From contig NZ_LT906483.1 in the NCBI RefSeq assembly GCF_900187065.1, positions 4,278,001 through 4,342,000 on the forward strand: DNA of 64,000 bases. Direction: 5' to 3'. Position 1 is the stretch's first letter; the number at the start of each line of letters is the position of its first letter. The stretch comes from Mycolicibacterium thermoresistibile. Lineage in GTDB: Bacteria; Actinomycetota; Actinomycetes; Mycobacteriales; Mycobacteriaceae. The position numbers and the translations under genes were made by a program. Positions 7,895-15,750 of this stretch are shown here, piece by piece. The notes beneath the pieces are model-generated. The model searched no databases and had not been told where the DNA came from. It was given only the letters and a program-made list of their open reading frames with translations.

Positions 7895-8775
7895 GCGACA
7901 AGAGAACCAGCCTGGACGCGGTCGTTGCCGAACTGCGTGACGGCATGACCATCGGCATCGGCGGCTGGGGCTCCCGGCGCAAACCGATGGCGTTCGTCCG
8001 GGCGATCCTGCGCAGCGACGTCAAGGATCTTACCGTGGTGACCTACGGCGGGCCCGACCTCGGTCTGCTGTGCGCGGCCGGCAAGGTGCGGCGGGCCTAC
8101 TACGGCTTCGTGTCGCTGGACTCTCCCCCGTTCTACGATCCGTGGTTCGCCAAGGCCCGCACGTCGGGCGCCATCGAGGTCCGCGAGATGGACGAGGGCA
8201 TGCTGCGGTGCGGACTGCAGGCCGCGGCCCAGCGACTGCCGTTCCTGCCGATCCGGGCCGGGCTGGGGAGCTCGGTGCCGGATTTCTGGGAGGGTGAGCT
8301 CAAGACGGTCACCAGCCCGTATCCGGCCCCCGGCGGTGGCCACGAGACGCTGATCGCGATGCCGGCGCTGAACCTCGACGCCGCGTTCGTGCACCTGAAC
8401 CTCGGCGACGCCCGCGGCAACGCCGCCTACACGGGCATCGACCCGTACTTCGACGACCTGTACCTGATGGCCGCCGAGCGCCGGTACCTGTCGGTGGAGC
8501 GGGTGGTGTCCACCGAGGAACTGGTCAAATCGGTTCCGCCCCAGGCGCTGCTGGTGAACCGGATGATGGTCGACGCCGTGGTGGAGGCGCCCGGTGGCGC
8601 CCACTTCACCACCGCCGCACCCGATTACGACCGTGACGAGAAGTTCCAGCGGCACTACGCGCAGGCCGCCGGATCGGAGGACACCTGGCGGGAGTTCGTC
8701 GACACCTACCTCTCCGGCAGCGAGGACGACTACCAGGCCGCGGTCCGCACATTCGAACAGGAGGCTTCCTCGTGA
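7891..8775 (+). CDS. ipdA: IpdA, alpha subunit of the ring-C hydrolase
   Basis: CoA-transferase-fold protein of 294 residues (Rv3551 family) with the glycine-rich GMTIGIGGWGSRRKPMAF N-terminal motif. With IpdB it forms a heteromer that hydrolyses COCHEA-CoA and so opens the last steroid ring; despite the fold it is not a transferase. Start and stop overlap both neighbours by 4 bp, which fits co-translation of a stoichiometric complex. Confidence 0.93.
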   Translation: MSDKRTSLDAVVAELRDGMTIGIGGWGSRRKPMAFVRAILRSDVKDLTVVTYGGPDLGLLCAAGKVRRAYYGFVSLDSPPFYDPWFAKARTSGAIEVREMDEGMLRCGLQAAAQRLPFLPIRAGLGSSVPDFWEGELKTVTSPYPAPGGGHETLIAMPALNLDAAFVHLNLGDARGNAAYTGIDPYFDDLYLMAAERRYLSVERVVSTEELVKSVPPQALLVNRMMVDAVVEAPGGAHFTTAAPDYDRDEKFQRHYAQAAGSEDTWREFVDTYLSGSEDDYQAAVRTFEQEASS

Positions 8776-9521
8776 GTTCCGTCAGCAGAGCCGAGGTGTG
8801 CGCGGTCGCCTGCGCCGAACTCTTCCGCGACGCCGGGGAGATCATGGTCAGCCCGATGACGCCGATGGCCTCCATCGGCGCCCGGCTGGCGCGGCTCACC
8901 TTCGCCCCCGACATCCTGCTCACCGACGGCGAGGCCCAACTGTTGGCCGACACCCCGCCGCTGGGGCAGACCGGTCCGGTCGAGGGCTGGATGCCGTTCG
9001 GCCGGGTCTTCGAGACCCTGGCCTGGGGCCGCCGCCACGTGGTGATGGGCGCCAACCAGATCGACCGCTACGGCAATCAGAACCTGTCGGCGCTCGGACC
9101 GCTGCAGAAGCCCACCCGCCAGATGTTCGGCGTGCGCGGGGCGCCCGGCAACACCATCAACCACGCCACCAGCTACTGGGTCGGCAACCACTCCACCCGG
9201 GTGTTCGGCGAGTCGGTCGATGTGGTGTCCGGAATCGGCTGGGACAAGGTCGATCCCGACAACCCGGCGTTCCGGTTCGTCAACATCCACCGGGTGGTGA
9301 CCAATCTCGGGGTGTTCGACTTCAGCGGGCCGAACCGCCAGATGCGTGCGGTCTCACTGCATCCGGGAATCACCCCGGACGAGGTCGCCGAGAACACCGG
9401 CTTCGAGATCCACGACCTCGACAAGGCGGAGCCGACCCGGCTGCCGAGCGACGAGGAACTCCGGCTGCTGCGCGAGGTCATCGACCCCAAATCGGTGCGG
9501 GACAGGGAAATCCGGCGTTGA
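8772..9521 (+). CDS. ipdB: IpdB, beta subunit of the ring-C hydrolase
   Basis: Protein of 249 residues of the Rv3552 family, partner of IpdA. It carries RHVVMGANQIDRYGNQN and the GAPGNTINHATSYW segment of CoA-transferase beta-like subunits. The GTG start is embedded in the ipdA stop (GTGA). Its stop overlaps the TTG start of ipdC. Confidence 0.92.
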   Translation: MSSVSRAEVCAVACAELFRDAGEIMVSPMTPMASIGARLARLTFAPDILLTDGEAQLLADTPPLGQTGPVEGWMPFGRVFETLAWGRRHVVMGANQIDRYGNQNLSALGPLQKPTRQMFGVRGAPGNTINHATSYWVGNHSTRVFGESVDVVSGIGWDKVDPDNPAFRFVNIHRVVTNLGVFDFSGPNRQMRAVSLHPGITPDEVAENTGFEIHDLDKAEPTRLPSDEELRLLREVIDPKSVRDREIRR

Positions 9522-10591
9522 GCAGGATCCGCACCCCCCTCACCGATCTCGTCGGCATCGAGCATCCGGTGGTGCAGACCGGGATGGGCTGGGTGGCCGG
9601 GGCCCGGCTGGTCGCGGCCACCGCCAACGCCGGCGGCCTGGGCATCCTGGCGTCGGCGACGATGACGCTGGACGAGCTGCAGACCGCGGTGGACAAGGTC
9701 AAGGCCGCCACCGACAAGCCGTTCGGGATCAACATCCGCGCCGACGCCGGTGACGCGAACGAACGCGTCGACCTGCTGATCCGCGAGGGCGTCAAGGTGG
9801 CGTCGTTCGCGCTGGCGCCCAAACCCGAGCTGATCGCCCGGCTCAAGGACGCCGGCGTGGTGGTGATCCCGTCGGTCGGCGCGGCCAGGCACGCCGAGAA
9901 GGTGGCCGGCTGGGGCGCCGATGCGGTGATCGTGCAGGGCGGCGAGGGCGGCGGCCACACCGGGCCGGTCCCCACGACGCTGTTGCTGCCGTCCGTGCTC
10001 GACGCCGTCAGGGACACCGGCATGCCGGTGGTGGCGGCGGGCGGATTCTTCGACGGGCGCGGGCTGGCTGCCGCGCTGGCCTACGGCGCCGCCGGCGTCG
10101 CGATGGGCACCCGGTTCCTGTTGACGAAGGACTCCACCGTGCCCGACGCGGTCAAGCGCCGCTACCTGGAGGCCGGGCTGGACGGCACCGTCGTCTCCAC
10201 CCGGGTCGACGGTATGCCGCACCGGGTGCTGCGCACCGGGCTGGTCGAGAAACTGGAGAGCGGTTCGCCGATCCGCGGCTTCACCGCGGCCGTGCGCAAC
10301 GCCCAGAAGTTCAAGAAGATGACCGGGATGACCTGGCGGTCGATGATCCGCGACGGCCTGGAGATGCGCCGCGGCAAGGATCTGACCTGGGCGCAGGTCA
10401 TCATGGCGGCCAACACCCCGATGCTGCTGAAGGCCGGTCTGGTCGAAGGCAACACCGAGGCCGGCGTGCTCGCCTCGGGTCAGGTGGCCGGAATTCTCGA
10501 CGACCTGCCGTCGTGTGCGGAACTGATCGAGCAGATCGTCGCGGACGCGGTCCGCCACCTCAAGGGCGCTGTCGCCCTGGTCGAGGAGTAG
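9518..10591 (+). CDS. ipdC: IpdC, FMN-dependent 2-nitropropane-dioxygenase-like enzyme
   Basis: TIM-barrel flavoprotein of 357 residues, Rv3553 family. FMN-binding features include QTGMGWVAGARL, QGGEGGGHTG and AAGGFFDGRGLAAALAYGAAGVAMGTRF (split at glycines). In the pathway it acts on 5-hydroxy-HIP-CoA derived intermediates after IpdF and FadE30. The start is a TTG overlapping the ipdB stop; it gives the expected N terminus SRIRTPLTDLVGIEHP. Synteny with M. tuberculosis breaks after this gene: fdxB and Rv3555c are replaced by a 10-kb island. Confidence 0.9.
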   Translation: MSRIRTPLTDLVGIEHPVVQTGMGWVAGARLVAATANAGGLGILASATMTLDELQTAVDKVKAATDKPFGINIRADAGDANERVDLLIREGVKVASFALAPKPELIARLKDAGVVVIPSVGAARHAEKVAGWGADAVIVQGGEGGGHTGPVPTTLLLPSVLDAVRDTGMPVVAAGGFFDGRGLAAALAYGAAGVAMGTRFLLTKDSTVPDAVKRRYLEAGLDGTVVSTRVDGMPHRVLRTGLVEKLESGSPIRGFTAAVRNAQKFKKMTGMTWRSMIRDGLEMRRGKDLTWAQVIMAANTPMLLKAGLVEGNTEAGVLASGQVAGILDDLPSCAELIEQIVADAVRHLKGAVALVEE

Positions 10592-10606
10592 GCCACCCCG
10601 GCCAGT

Positions 10607-10679
10607 GAAGCTGATAGCTTCATTTTCGCTGAATGAAGCTATGCTCTTCATATGGCGGAAGTGAAGTTCAGCGCTTCAT
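10607..10679. promoter_or_regulatory. Three 17-bp operator-like sites at exact 28-bp spacing upstream of and into the satD-like gene
   Basis: GAAGCTGATAGCTTCAT (10607), GAAGCTATGCTCTTCAT (10635) and GAAGTTCAGCGCTTCAT (10663) share GAAGYTNNNNNCTTCAT, an interrupted palindrome. The starts are 28 bp apart both times. The third copy lies inside the first codons. Sites 1 and 2 also form an overlapping stem, AGCTTCATT with AATGAAGCT. Cooperative autoregulation by the HTH-bearing downstream protein is the inferred role. Confidence 0.7.
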
Positions 10680-11287
10680 CAATGCGGGCGCCGGTGATCG
10701 GCGACATCATCGGCTCCCGGCAGGCGGCCGACCGCCGGGAGTTGCACCGCCGCGTCGAGGCGGCGCTGGCCGGCACCGGCCTCGCCTTCACGGTCGGCGA
10801 CGAGTTCCAGGGCAGCTTCGCCACCGTCGGCGCCGCGATCGACGCCGCGCTGCGGGTGCGGCTGGCCGTCGCGCCCGACATCGACATCCGGTTCGGCATC
10901 GGCTGGGGCGCGGTCACCGTGCTCGACGCCGAATCCGGCATCCAGGACGGGCCGGGCTGGTGGGCCGCGCGGGACGCCATCGAATGGACGGCCGCGGCGC
11001 AGCGCCAACCGGGTCTGGCCCTGGTCCGCACCGCGTACCGCCGCCAGCCCGACGGCACCGGCCCGGACCCGGATGCGGTCAACGCCGCGCTGATGTGTCG
11101 GGACCACCTGCTTGGATCACTCGATGACCGATCGATACGGATCATGCGGGGACTGTTGAGCGAGCAGGCGAAGAAGGACATCGCGAAAGCCGAGGGCATC
11201 AGCGCGTCGGCGGTGTCCCAGCGCGCCGGGCGCGACGGTCTGGACCTGATCGTGCTGGCCTCGCGACACCTGCGGGGCATCCGATGA
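10652..11287 (+). CDS. SatD-family protein: cyclase-like domain plus C-terminal helix-turn-helix
   Basis: Protein of 211 residues. Residues 14-135 resemble the class III nucleotidyl cyclase fold: an Asp in VIGDIIGSR (D18), a second acidic motif TVGDEFQGSF (D50, E51) and IRFGIGWGAV followed by a WWAARDAIEWTAAA helix. Residues 150-211 look like a helix-turn-helix (AKKDIAKAEGISASAVSQ). The family name comes from acid-tolerance gene satD; no enzyme activity is established for it. Its stop overlaps the next gene (ATGA), a membrane protein that commonly accompanies SatD. The flanking phased palindromes suggest autoregulation. Cyclase activity is a hypothesis from motifs only. Confidence 0.75.
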   Translation: MAEVKFSASSMRAPVIGDIIGSRQAADRRELHRRVEAALAGTGLAFTVGDEFQGSFATVGAAIDAALRVRLAVAPDIDIRFGIGWGAVTVLDAESGIQDGPGWWAARDAIEWTAAAQRQPGLALVRTAYRRQPDGTGPDPDAVNAALMCRDHLLGSLDDRSIRIMRGLLSEQAKKDIAKAEGISASAVSQRAGRDGLDLIVLASRHLRGIR

Positions 11288-12075
11288 GCGCGGTGGCGGT
11301 GCTGCTCATCGCGGTGGGCGTCGCCGACGTCTGCCGGCGGTTGACCGACCGCCTCCGGGTCGCGGTCGCCGCCGTGCCCGTGGTGGTCGTGGGCTGTGCC
11401 GCGCTGGCCGGGCTGTGGCACCGCGGCGACGTCGCCCTGCTGCTGATCGCGACGGCGGCGGGAGTGCTCTGGCAGGTGCTGTGCGCCCGCGCCGAACGCA
11501 CCGGCAGCCACCAGCCGGCCGCGTTGGCGGTGTTCGGCGGCGCCGTCGGGGTGCTGTTGCTGCTGTCCGGCTGGGCCTCCCCGGTCGGAGGGCTGGTCGC
11601 CGGATGGGCGGGCTGGGTGGATCTGCCCGGGGGCACCGCCGTCGACGCGGACCGGATGCTGACCATCGTCGGTGTGGGGCTGCTGCAGCTCGTCACCGGT
11701 AACCAGCTGGTGCGGTTGGTGCTCGCCGCGGTTGGGGCGGTGAAACCCGTCGGCCAGCCACAACCGTCCGACCGGCTCAAGGGCGGCCGGCTGCTGGGCC
11801 CGATGGAACGGCTGCTGATCCTGGGGCTCGGGCTGGCCGGCCACCTGGCCGCGGCCTCGCTCGTCGTCGCCGCCAAGAGCATCATCCGGTTCCCGGAGAT
11901 CAACGCCCAGAAGGCCCGGGAGAACGGCAAGAACGGTATCGCCATCGGAATCGACGAGGTGACCGAGTATTTCCTGGTCGGCAGCTTCGCCAGCTGGATC
12001 CTCGCGCTGGGCGGGCTGGCGCTAGCTGTAACTCCCAGACAGGTTGTGAACGGCGTGGTGAGCGGAAGTAGGTGA
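11284..12075 (+). CDS. Membrane partner of SatD, C terminus altered by IS insertion
   Basis: Hydrophobic protein with about six membrane spans. The conserved part is GRLLGPMERLLILGLGL, then AAKSIIRFPEI and EYFLVGSFASW, a signature seen in membrane proteins next to satD. An IS481 element is inserted after ...GGLALA. Removing the element and one target copy restores codons for LALAQ and a TGA stop, so the native protein had 249 residues and lost only its last glutamine. The present frame instead runs 15 residues into the element (VTPRQVVNGVVSGSR). The protein is probably still functional. Confidence 0.75.
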   Translation: MSAVAVLLIAVGVADVCRRLTDRLRVAVAAVPVVVVGCAALAGLWHRGDVALLLIATAAGVLWQVLCARAERTGSHQPAALAVFGGAVGVLLLLSGWASPVGGLVAGWAGWVDLPGGTAVDADRMLTIVGVGLLQLVTGNQLVRLVLAAVGAVKPVGQPQPSDRLKGGRLLGPMERLLILGLGLAGHLAAASLVVAAKSIIRFPEINAQKARENGKNGIAIGIDEVTEYFLVGSFASWILALGGLALAVTPRQVVNGVVSGSR

Positions 12076-13107
12076 GGACCTCCGGTATCGGTGTGGTTAC
12101 CAAACACGCACATCCGATTACCGAGAGGTCCTCATGGTCCACGCTAATGCTTCGTTGACTCCTCGTGGGCGGTTGCGGCTTGCGCAGGCTGTTGCTGTTG
12201 TTGATCAGGGCTGGAGTTTGCGGCGCGCTGCTGAGCGGTTCCAATGTTCGGTGGCCACAGCCAAGAAATGGGCCGACCGTTATCGCGACGGTGGCGAAGC
12301 AGCGATGGTAGACCGGCCCAGCCGGCCGCATCGCAGTCCGTTGCGGTTGCCGAAACGACGTGAGCGGCGCATCGTCAACCTGCGCTTCACCCGGCGGTGG
12401 GGCCCACATCGTATCGCCGCCCATTTGCGGTTGGCGCGGTCAACGGTAGAAGCGGTGTTACGCCGCTACCGCATGCCATTGCTGCGGCACCTGGACCAGA
12501 ACACCGGGTTGCCGGTACGCCGGCCCAAACCCCGCCGCTATGAGCACCCGGCTCCCGGCGACTTGGTCCATGTCGACGTCAAGAAACTGGGCCGCATCCC
12601 CGACGGGGGCGGCCATCGCAAGCTGGGTCGCCAAGCCGGCCGGCGCAACCGCTGCGGCATGGGATACACGTTCTTGCACCACGCCGTTGATGACCACTCC
12701 CGGCTGGCGTATTCCGAGGACCTCGCCGACGAACGCAAAGAAACCGCCGCGGGGTTCTGGAAACGCGCCAGCGCGTTCTTCGCCGACCATGGCATTACCG
12801 TCAAGCGGGTGTTGACCGACAATGGATCCTGTTACCGGTCAAAGAATTTCGCTGAAGCGCTCGGCCCCGACATCGCCCACAAGAGGACCCGGCCCTACCG
12901 GCCGCAGACCAACGGCAAAGTCGAGCGATTCAACCGCACCCTGACCACTGAATGGGCCTATGCGCAGACCTACCGCTCTGAGGCCGAACGCGCCGGAACC
13001 TACCAGCACTGGCTGCATCACTACAATCACCACCGACCCCACACCGGCATCGGCGGAATGACACCTATCGACCGCCTACGCGTTCACAACCTACCCGTGA
13101 AGAACAC
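12026..13107 (+). mobile_element. IS481-family insertion sequence, intact, with CTAG target duplication
   Basis: About 1082 bp. The ends form imperfect 27-bp inverted repeats sharing AGGTTGTGAACG at the inner side (left 12041-12052) and TGT next to the tip. CTAG at 12022-12025 and 13108-13111 is the apparent 4-bp target duplication. One uninterrupted transposase gene is inside. The low divergence of the gene and clean ends argue for recent insertion. Confidence 0.85.
12073..12134 (+). promoter_or_regulatory. Leader hairpin masking the transposase ribosome binding site
   Basis: TGAGGACCTCCGGTA (12073-12087) pairs with TACCGAGAGGTCCTCA (12119-12134) with one bulge across a 31-nt loop. The right arm contains the GAGAGG ribosome binding site and ends in the A of the transposase ATG. 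Read-through transcripts from the host gene would fold this way and translate transposase poorly. Confidence 0.65.
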
Positions 13108-13111
13108 CTAG
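12134..13111 (+). CDS. IS481-family transposase
   Basis: DDE transposase of 325 residues. An N-terminal helix-turn-helix (WSLRRAAERFQCSVATAKKW) precedes the catalytic core: first Asp in PGDLVHVDVKKLG, second in RVLTDNGSCYRS, and the Glu in TNGKVERFNRTL. The C-terminal NHHRPHTGIGGMTPIDRL is typical of the family. The last codon ACC spans the element edge and the TAG stop comes from the duplicated CTAG target, so the gene borrows its stop from host DNA. Confidence 0.93.
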   Translation: MVHANASLTPRGRLRLAQAVAVVDQGWSLRRAAERFQCSVATAKKWADRYRDGGEAAMVDRPSRPHRSPLRLPKRRERRIVNLRFTRRWGPHRIAAHLRLARSTVEAVLRRYRMPLLRHLDQNTGLPVRRPKPRRYEHPAPGDLVHVDVKKLGRIPDGGGHRKLGRQAGRRNRCGMGYTFLHHAVDDHSRLAYSEDLADERKETAAGFWKRASAFFADHGITVKRVLTDNGSCYRSKNFAEALGPDIAHKRTRPYRPQTNGKVERFNRTLTTEWAYAQTYRSEAERAGTYQHWLHHYNHHRPHTGIGGMTPIDRLRVHNLPVKNT

Positions 13112-13182
13112 CGCAATGATCCGTCACGAGAATCAGAAACCGGGCGAATCCCCGCAAGCCGGCGAATGAGGTTGGCGATCCG

Positions 13183-13225
13183 GCGGTTTCGGAGGTTTCG
13201 GACGTTTCTGCGGTTTCGGAGGTTT
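13183..13225. repeat. Short direct repeat in spacer before the alcohol dehydrogenase
   Basis: GCGGTTTCGGAGGTTT occurs at 13183 and 13210, inside a run of GGTTTCGGA-like units between the IS481 element and the next gene. Nothing else is recognised in 13112-13255. Confidence 0.6.
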
Positions 13226-13255
13226 GGGAGGCATCGGCTTCCTAGACTCCGGGCC

Positions 13256-14374
13256 ATGAAGATGAATGCCGCGGTGCTGTGGGACGTCAACGGCGACTGG
13301 AGCATCGAAGAGGTCGAACTGGACGGCCCCCAGGAGGGTGAGGTCCTGGTGTCGTTCACCGCCACCGGGATGTGCCACTCCGACCATCATGTCCGCACCG
13401 GTGACTTCCCGGCGCCCCTGCCGATCATCGGGGGCCACGAAGGCGCGGGCGTCGTGCAGGAGGTCGGGCCCGGGGTGCGCGACCTGAAACCCGGTGACCA
13501 CGTGGTCGCCTCATTCCTGCCGGCGTGCGGGCGCTGCCGGTGGTGTGCCACCGGCCGGTCCAACCTGTGCGACCTGGGCGCGATGCTGCTGGCCGGCACC
13601 CAGCTCGACGGCACCTACCGGCGGCATCTGCCCGACGGCCGCGACGTCGGGGTGGCGCTGCTACTGGGAACGTTCGCCCAGTACGGCGTCGTCTCCGAGG
13701 CCTCCCTGGTCAAGATCGACGACGATCTGCCGCTGACCCGGGCCTGCCTCATCGGCTGCGGGGTCACCACCGGTTGGGGTTCGGCGGTCAACACCGCCAA
13801 GGTGCAGCCCGGCGACACCGTGGTGGTGATCGGGTTCGGCGGGGTCGGCAGCGGTGCGGTCCAGGGCGCCCGGCTGGCCGGGGCGGAGAAGATCGTCGTC
13901 GTCGACATCGTCGAGGACAAACGCGCCAAGGCACTGGAATTCGGGGCTACCCACTTCGTGACGTCGATGGCGGAGGCCACCGCGCTGGTCGGGGACCTGA
14001 CCCGCGGGGTGATGGCCGACTCGGCGATCCTGACCGTCGGCCTGGTCGAGGGACCGATGATCGGGGAATGCATCGACATCATCCGCAAGGGCGGCGCGGT
14101 GGTGCTCACCGGGATCGCGGCGCTGGCCGATGTGACGCCGACGCTGCCGATGGCGATGTTCACCCTGTTCCAGAAGCGGCTGCTGGGCAGCCTGTACGGC
14201 GAGGCCAACCCGCGGGCGGACATCCCGCGGCTGCTCAGCCTCTACCGCGAGGGCAAGCTACTGCTCGACGAGACCGTCACCCACGAATACAAGCTGCACG
14301 ACATCAACCAGGGCTACGACGACATGCTGGCCGGCCGCATCATCCGCGGCGTGATCGTGCACGACCACTCTTGA
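13256..14374 (+). CDS. Zinc-dependent MDR alcohol dehydrogenase, NDMA-dependent type
   Basis: Medium-chain dehydrogenase of 372 residues. The catalytic zinc site is GMCHSDHH plus GGHEGAGVV; the structural zinc site is CGRCRWCATGRSNLC (four cysteines). The Rossmann motif is VIGFGGVGSGAV. The long loop after the structural zinc (LAGTQLDGTYRRHLPDG) is typical of the mycothiol/NDMA-dependent group that includes M. tuberculosis AdhD. The ATG at 13256 matches the family start; the frame is open further upstream only across spacer DNA. The stop overlaps the start of the next gene (TTGA). Confidence 0.88.
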   Translation: MKMNAAVLWDVNGDWSIEEVELDGPQEGEVLVSFTATGMCHSDHHVRTGDFPAPLPIIGGHEGAGVVQEVGPGVRDLKPGDHVVASFLPACGRCRWCATGRSNLCDLGAMLLAGTQLDGTYRRHLPDGRDVGVALLLGTFAQYGVVSEASLVKIDDDLPLTRACLIGCGVTTGWGSAVNTAKVQPGDTVVVIGFGGVGSGAVQGARLAGAEKIVVVDIVEDKRAKALEFGATHFVTSMAEATALVGDLTRGVMADSAILTVGLVEGPMIGECIDIIRKGGAVVLTGIAALADVTPTLPMAMFTLFQKRLLGSLYGEANPRADIPRLLSLYREGKLLLDETVTHEYKLHDINQGYDDMLAGRIIRGVIVHDHS

Positions 14375-15249
14375 CCGAACCGGGCACCGACCGGCCGTCG
14401 CGGCGCTCCCACGTCCGGACGGTGCTGAGCTCGGAACTCGACCACGTCCGCCACGGCGATCTGGACCTGAAACCGGCCGACCTCACCCGGTTCAGTTTCC
14501 CGCTGCTGCTGCGGTTGGCCGGGGTCCTGGCGTTCGGGGCGGTGCCGCTGATCGTCGTACGCAGCGGTGTGGACGCCGACGATGTGCTGGTCTCGCTGCT
14601 CGGGTCGGCGGCGCTGGCGGCGGTGTGCACGGCGGTGGCGACCTGGATCGTCGCCCTCGCGGTATCGGGTCTCGTGCTGGTGATCTTCTACCGCACTCCG
14701 CCCGGGCGGGCGTCGCAAGTGGTGACCCGCACCGTCGTCGATTCGTTCGAGCGGGTCGCCGACACCACCGCACGACTGGCCACGCTGGCGCTGCTCGCCG
14801 GCCTGCTGGCGCTGGCCATCGGCCTGCCGGTGCGTCGCGACGACGCCGCCGCGCATTCTGTGCTCGACGATCTGCTCGCAGCCCAGATCGGCATGCTGCT
14901 GGCCGCACTGGGGTTCGCCTATCTCGCCGAGACGGTGCGGTGTTCAGCCGAACTCATCGACAAGCAGGCGCTGCTACTGGCATGGCCGTGGTCGCTCGGA
15001 GTCACCTGTGCCAGTTGGGTGGTGGCCACCAACATAGGACCGTTCGAGACCACCCGGCTGCTGACGATCCTGCTCAACGAATGGTTGCCGAGCACGGTCG
15101 ACGGCATCGACCGCGCGCAGGTGATCGCCGAACTGGTACCCGCGGGCGCCAACTGGTGGGCGGCGTTGGCGCCGTTGCCGGTGATCGCTGTCATCTGGGC
15201 ACTGGAGGCGCAACGCCACGGTGGCCTCCCGCGGCGCGAGCGTGCGTGA
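14371..15249 (+). CDS. Integral membrane protein of unknown function
   Basis: Protein of 292 residues with about six hydrophobic spans. They include LLLRLAGVLAFGAVPLIVV, AVATWIVALAVSGLVLVIF, ATLALLAGLLALAIGL, LLAAQIGMLLAALGFAY, LAWPWSLGVTCASWVVATN and WWAALAPLPVIAVIWAL. The N terminus is basic and soluble. I do not recognise the family. The TTG start is fused to the dehydrogenase stop (TTGA), so it is probably co-translated. The last codons run into the left arm of a 66-bp palindromic repeat, which supplies the end of the protein. Confidence 0.65.
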   Translation: MTEPGTDRPSRRSHVRTVLSSELDHVRHGDLDLKPADLTRFSFPLLLRLAGVLAFGAVPLIVVRSGVDADDVLVSLLGSAALAAVCTAVATWIVALAVSGLVLVIFYRTPPGRASQVVTRTVVDSFERVADTTARLATLALLAGLLALAIGLPVRRDDAAAHSVLDDLLAAQIGMLLAALGFAYLAETVRCSAELIDKQALLLAWPWSLGVTCASWVVATNIGPFETTRLLTILLNEWLPSTVDGIDRAQVIAELVPAGANWWAALAPLPVIAVIWALEAQRHGGLPRRERA

Positions 15250-15298
15250 AATCGCACGCCAACTCGGCGTGTCGGCCGCAGACACGCACGCTCGCGCC
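15233..15298. repeat. 66-bp palindromic repeat, copy 1
   Basis: Arms GGCGCGAGCGTGCGTG and CACGCACGCTCGCGCC (16 bp, perfect inverted repeat) flank a 34-bp centre. A second copy in the same orientation lies at 20369, with one difference in the centre. The two copies bracket the 5.1-kb stretch with the transposon remnants and the effector cassette. Confidence 0.9.
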
Positions 15299-15335
15299 AG
15301 GCGGATGATGGTTGGCATAAGAACGGCAGCACCAT

Positions 15336-15650
15336 TCAGATCGGCCAGAACTGCGATACCCCTGGCTGTGCAGGACGCGGTGGGACGGACGGAGGACTTG
15401 TGGTGGAACCCGACTCGGTTGATGGGAGCGGAACGGGCACATCGTCCCGGGGATTCCACCCGCCGACATTAAATGGCTCGAACGCGCTTCTGCCTGCGCC
15501 AAACATCGTGGCGCTGAGGGAGGTGAACTTTTAGGCCTACGGAGCCGCAAACCCTTTTGCCAAGACCTCCGTGAAAGCGTCGATCTCGTTTCGGCGCCGG
15601 TTGCTCTCATCCTCGACCGATCCTGGCGACTCTTTCCCGGTCAGACCTGA
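15336..15650 (-). pseudogene. Relic of a second 478-aa-type effector gene (central and C-terminal pieces)
   Basis: Reverse-strand reading gives RSAFEPFNVGGWNPRDDVPV then PLPSTES ending in a stop at 15336. This parallels GSAFEPFDTGGGWNAKYDV then PLPSTEL in the gene at 18436-19872. The stretch 15553-15650 reads KESPGSVEDESNRRRNEID, parallel to that gene's central KESPGSAEAESNRRRNEID. Everything between is deleted and the frames do not join. It is the remains of a paralogue. Confidence 0.75.
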
Positions 15651-15750
15651 GTTAGGACATTTGGCTTAGTAAGCCATGTGGGGTTGCCCCCTGATGGTGG
15701 ACACCTGACTGGTGGGACTGCTGGTCCCGCGGGAAGGATGTCCGTATGTC

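Noticed and set aside
13166..13255. N-terminal extension of the alcohol dehydrogenase
   Set aside because: The extension is Arg/Phe repeat sequence from the GGTTTCGGA spacer; the family starts at MKMNAAVLW.
15690..15740. Sequence resembling the left end of an IS3-type element (GGTGGACACC region)
   Set aside because: No matching right end or transposase fragment; too short to support.
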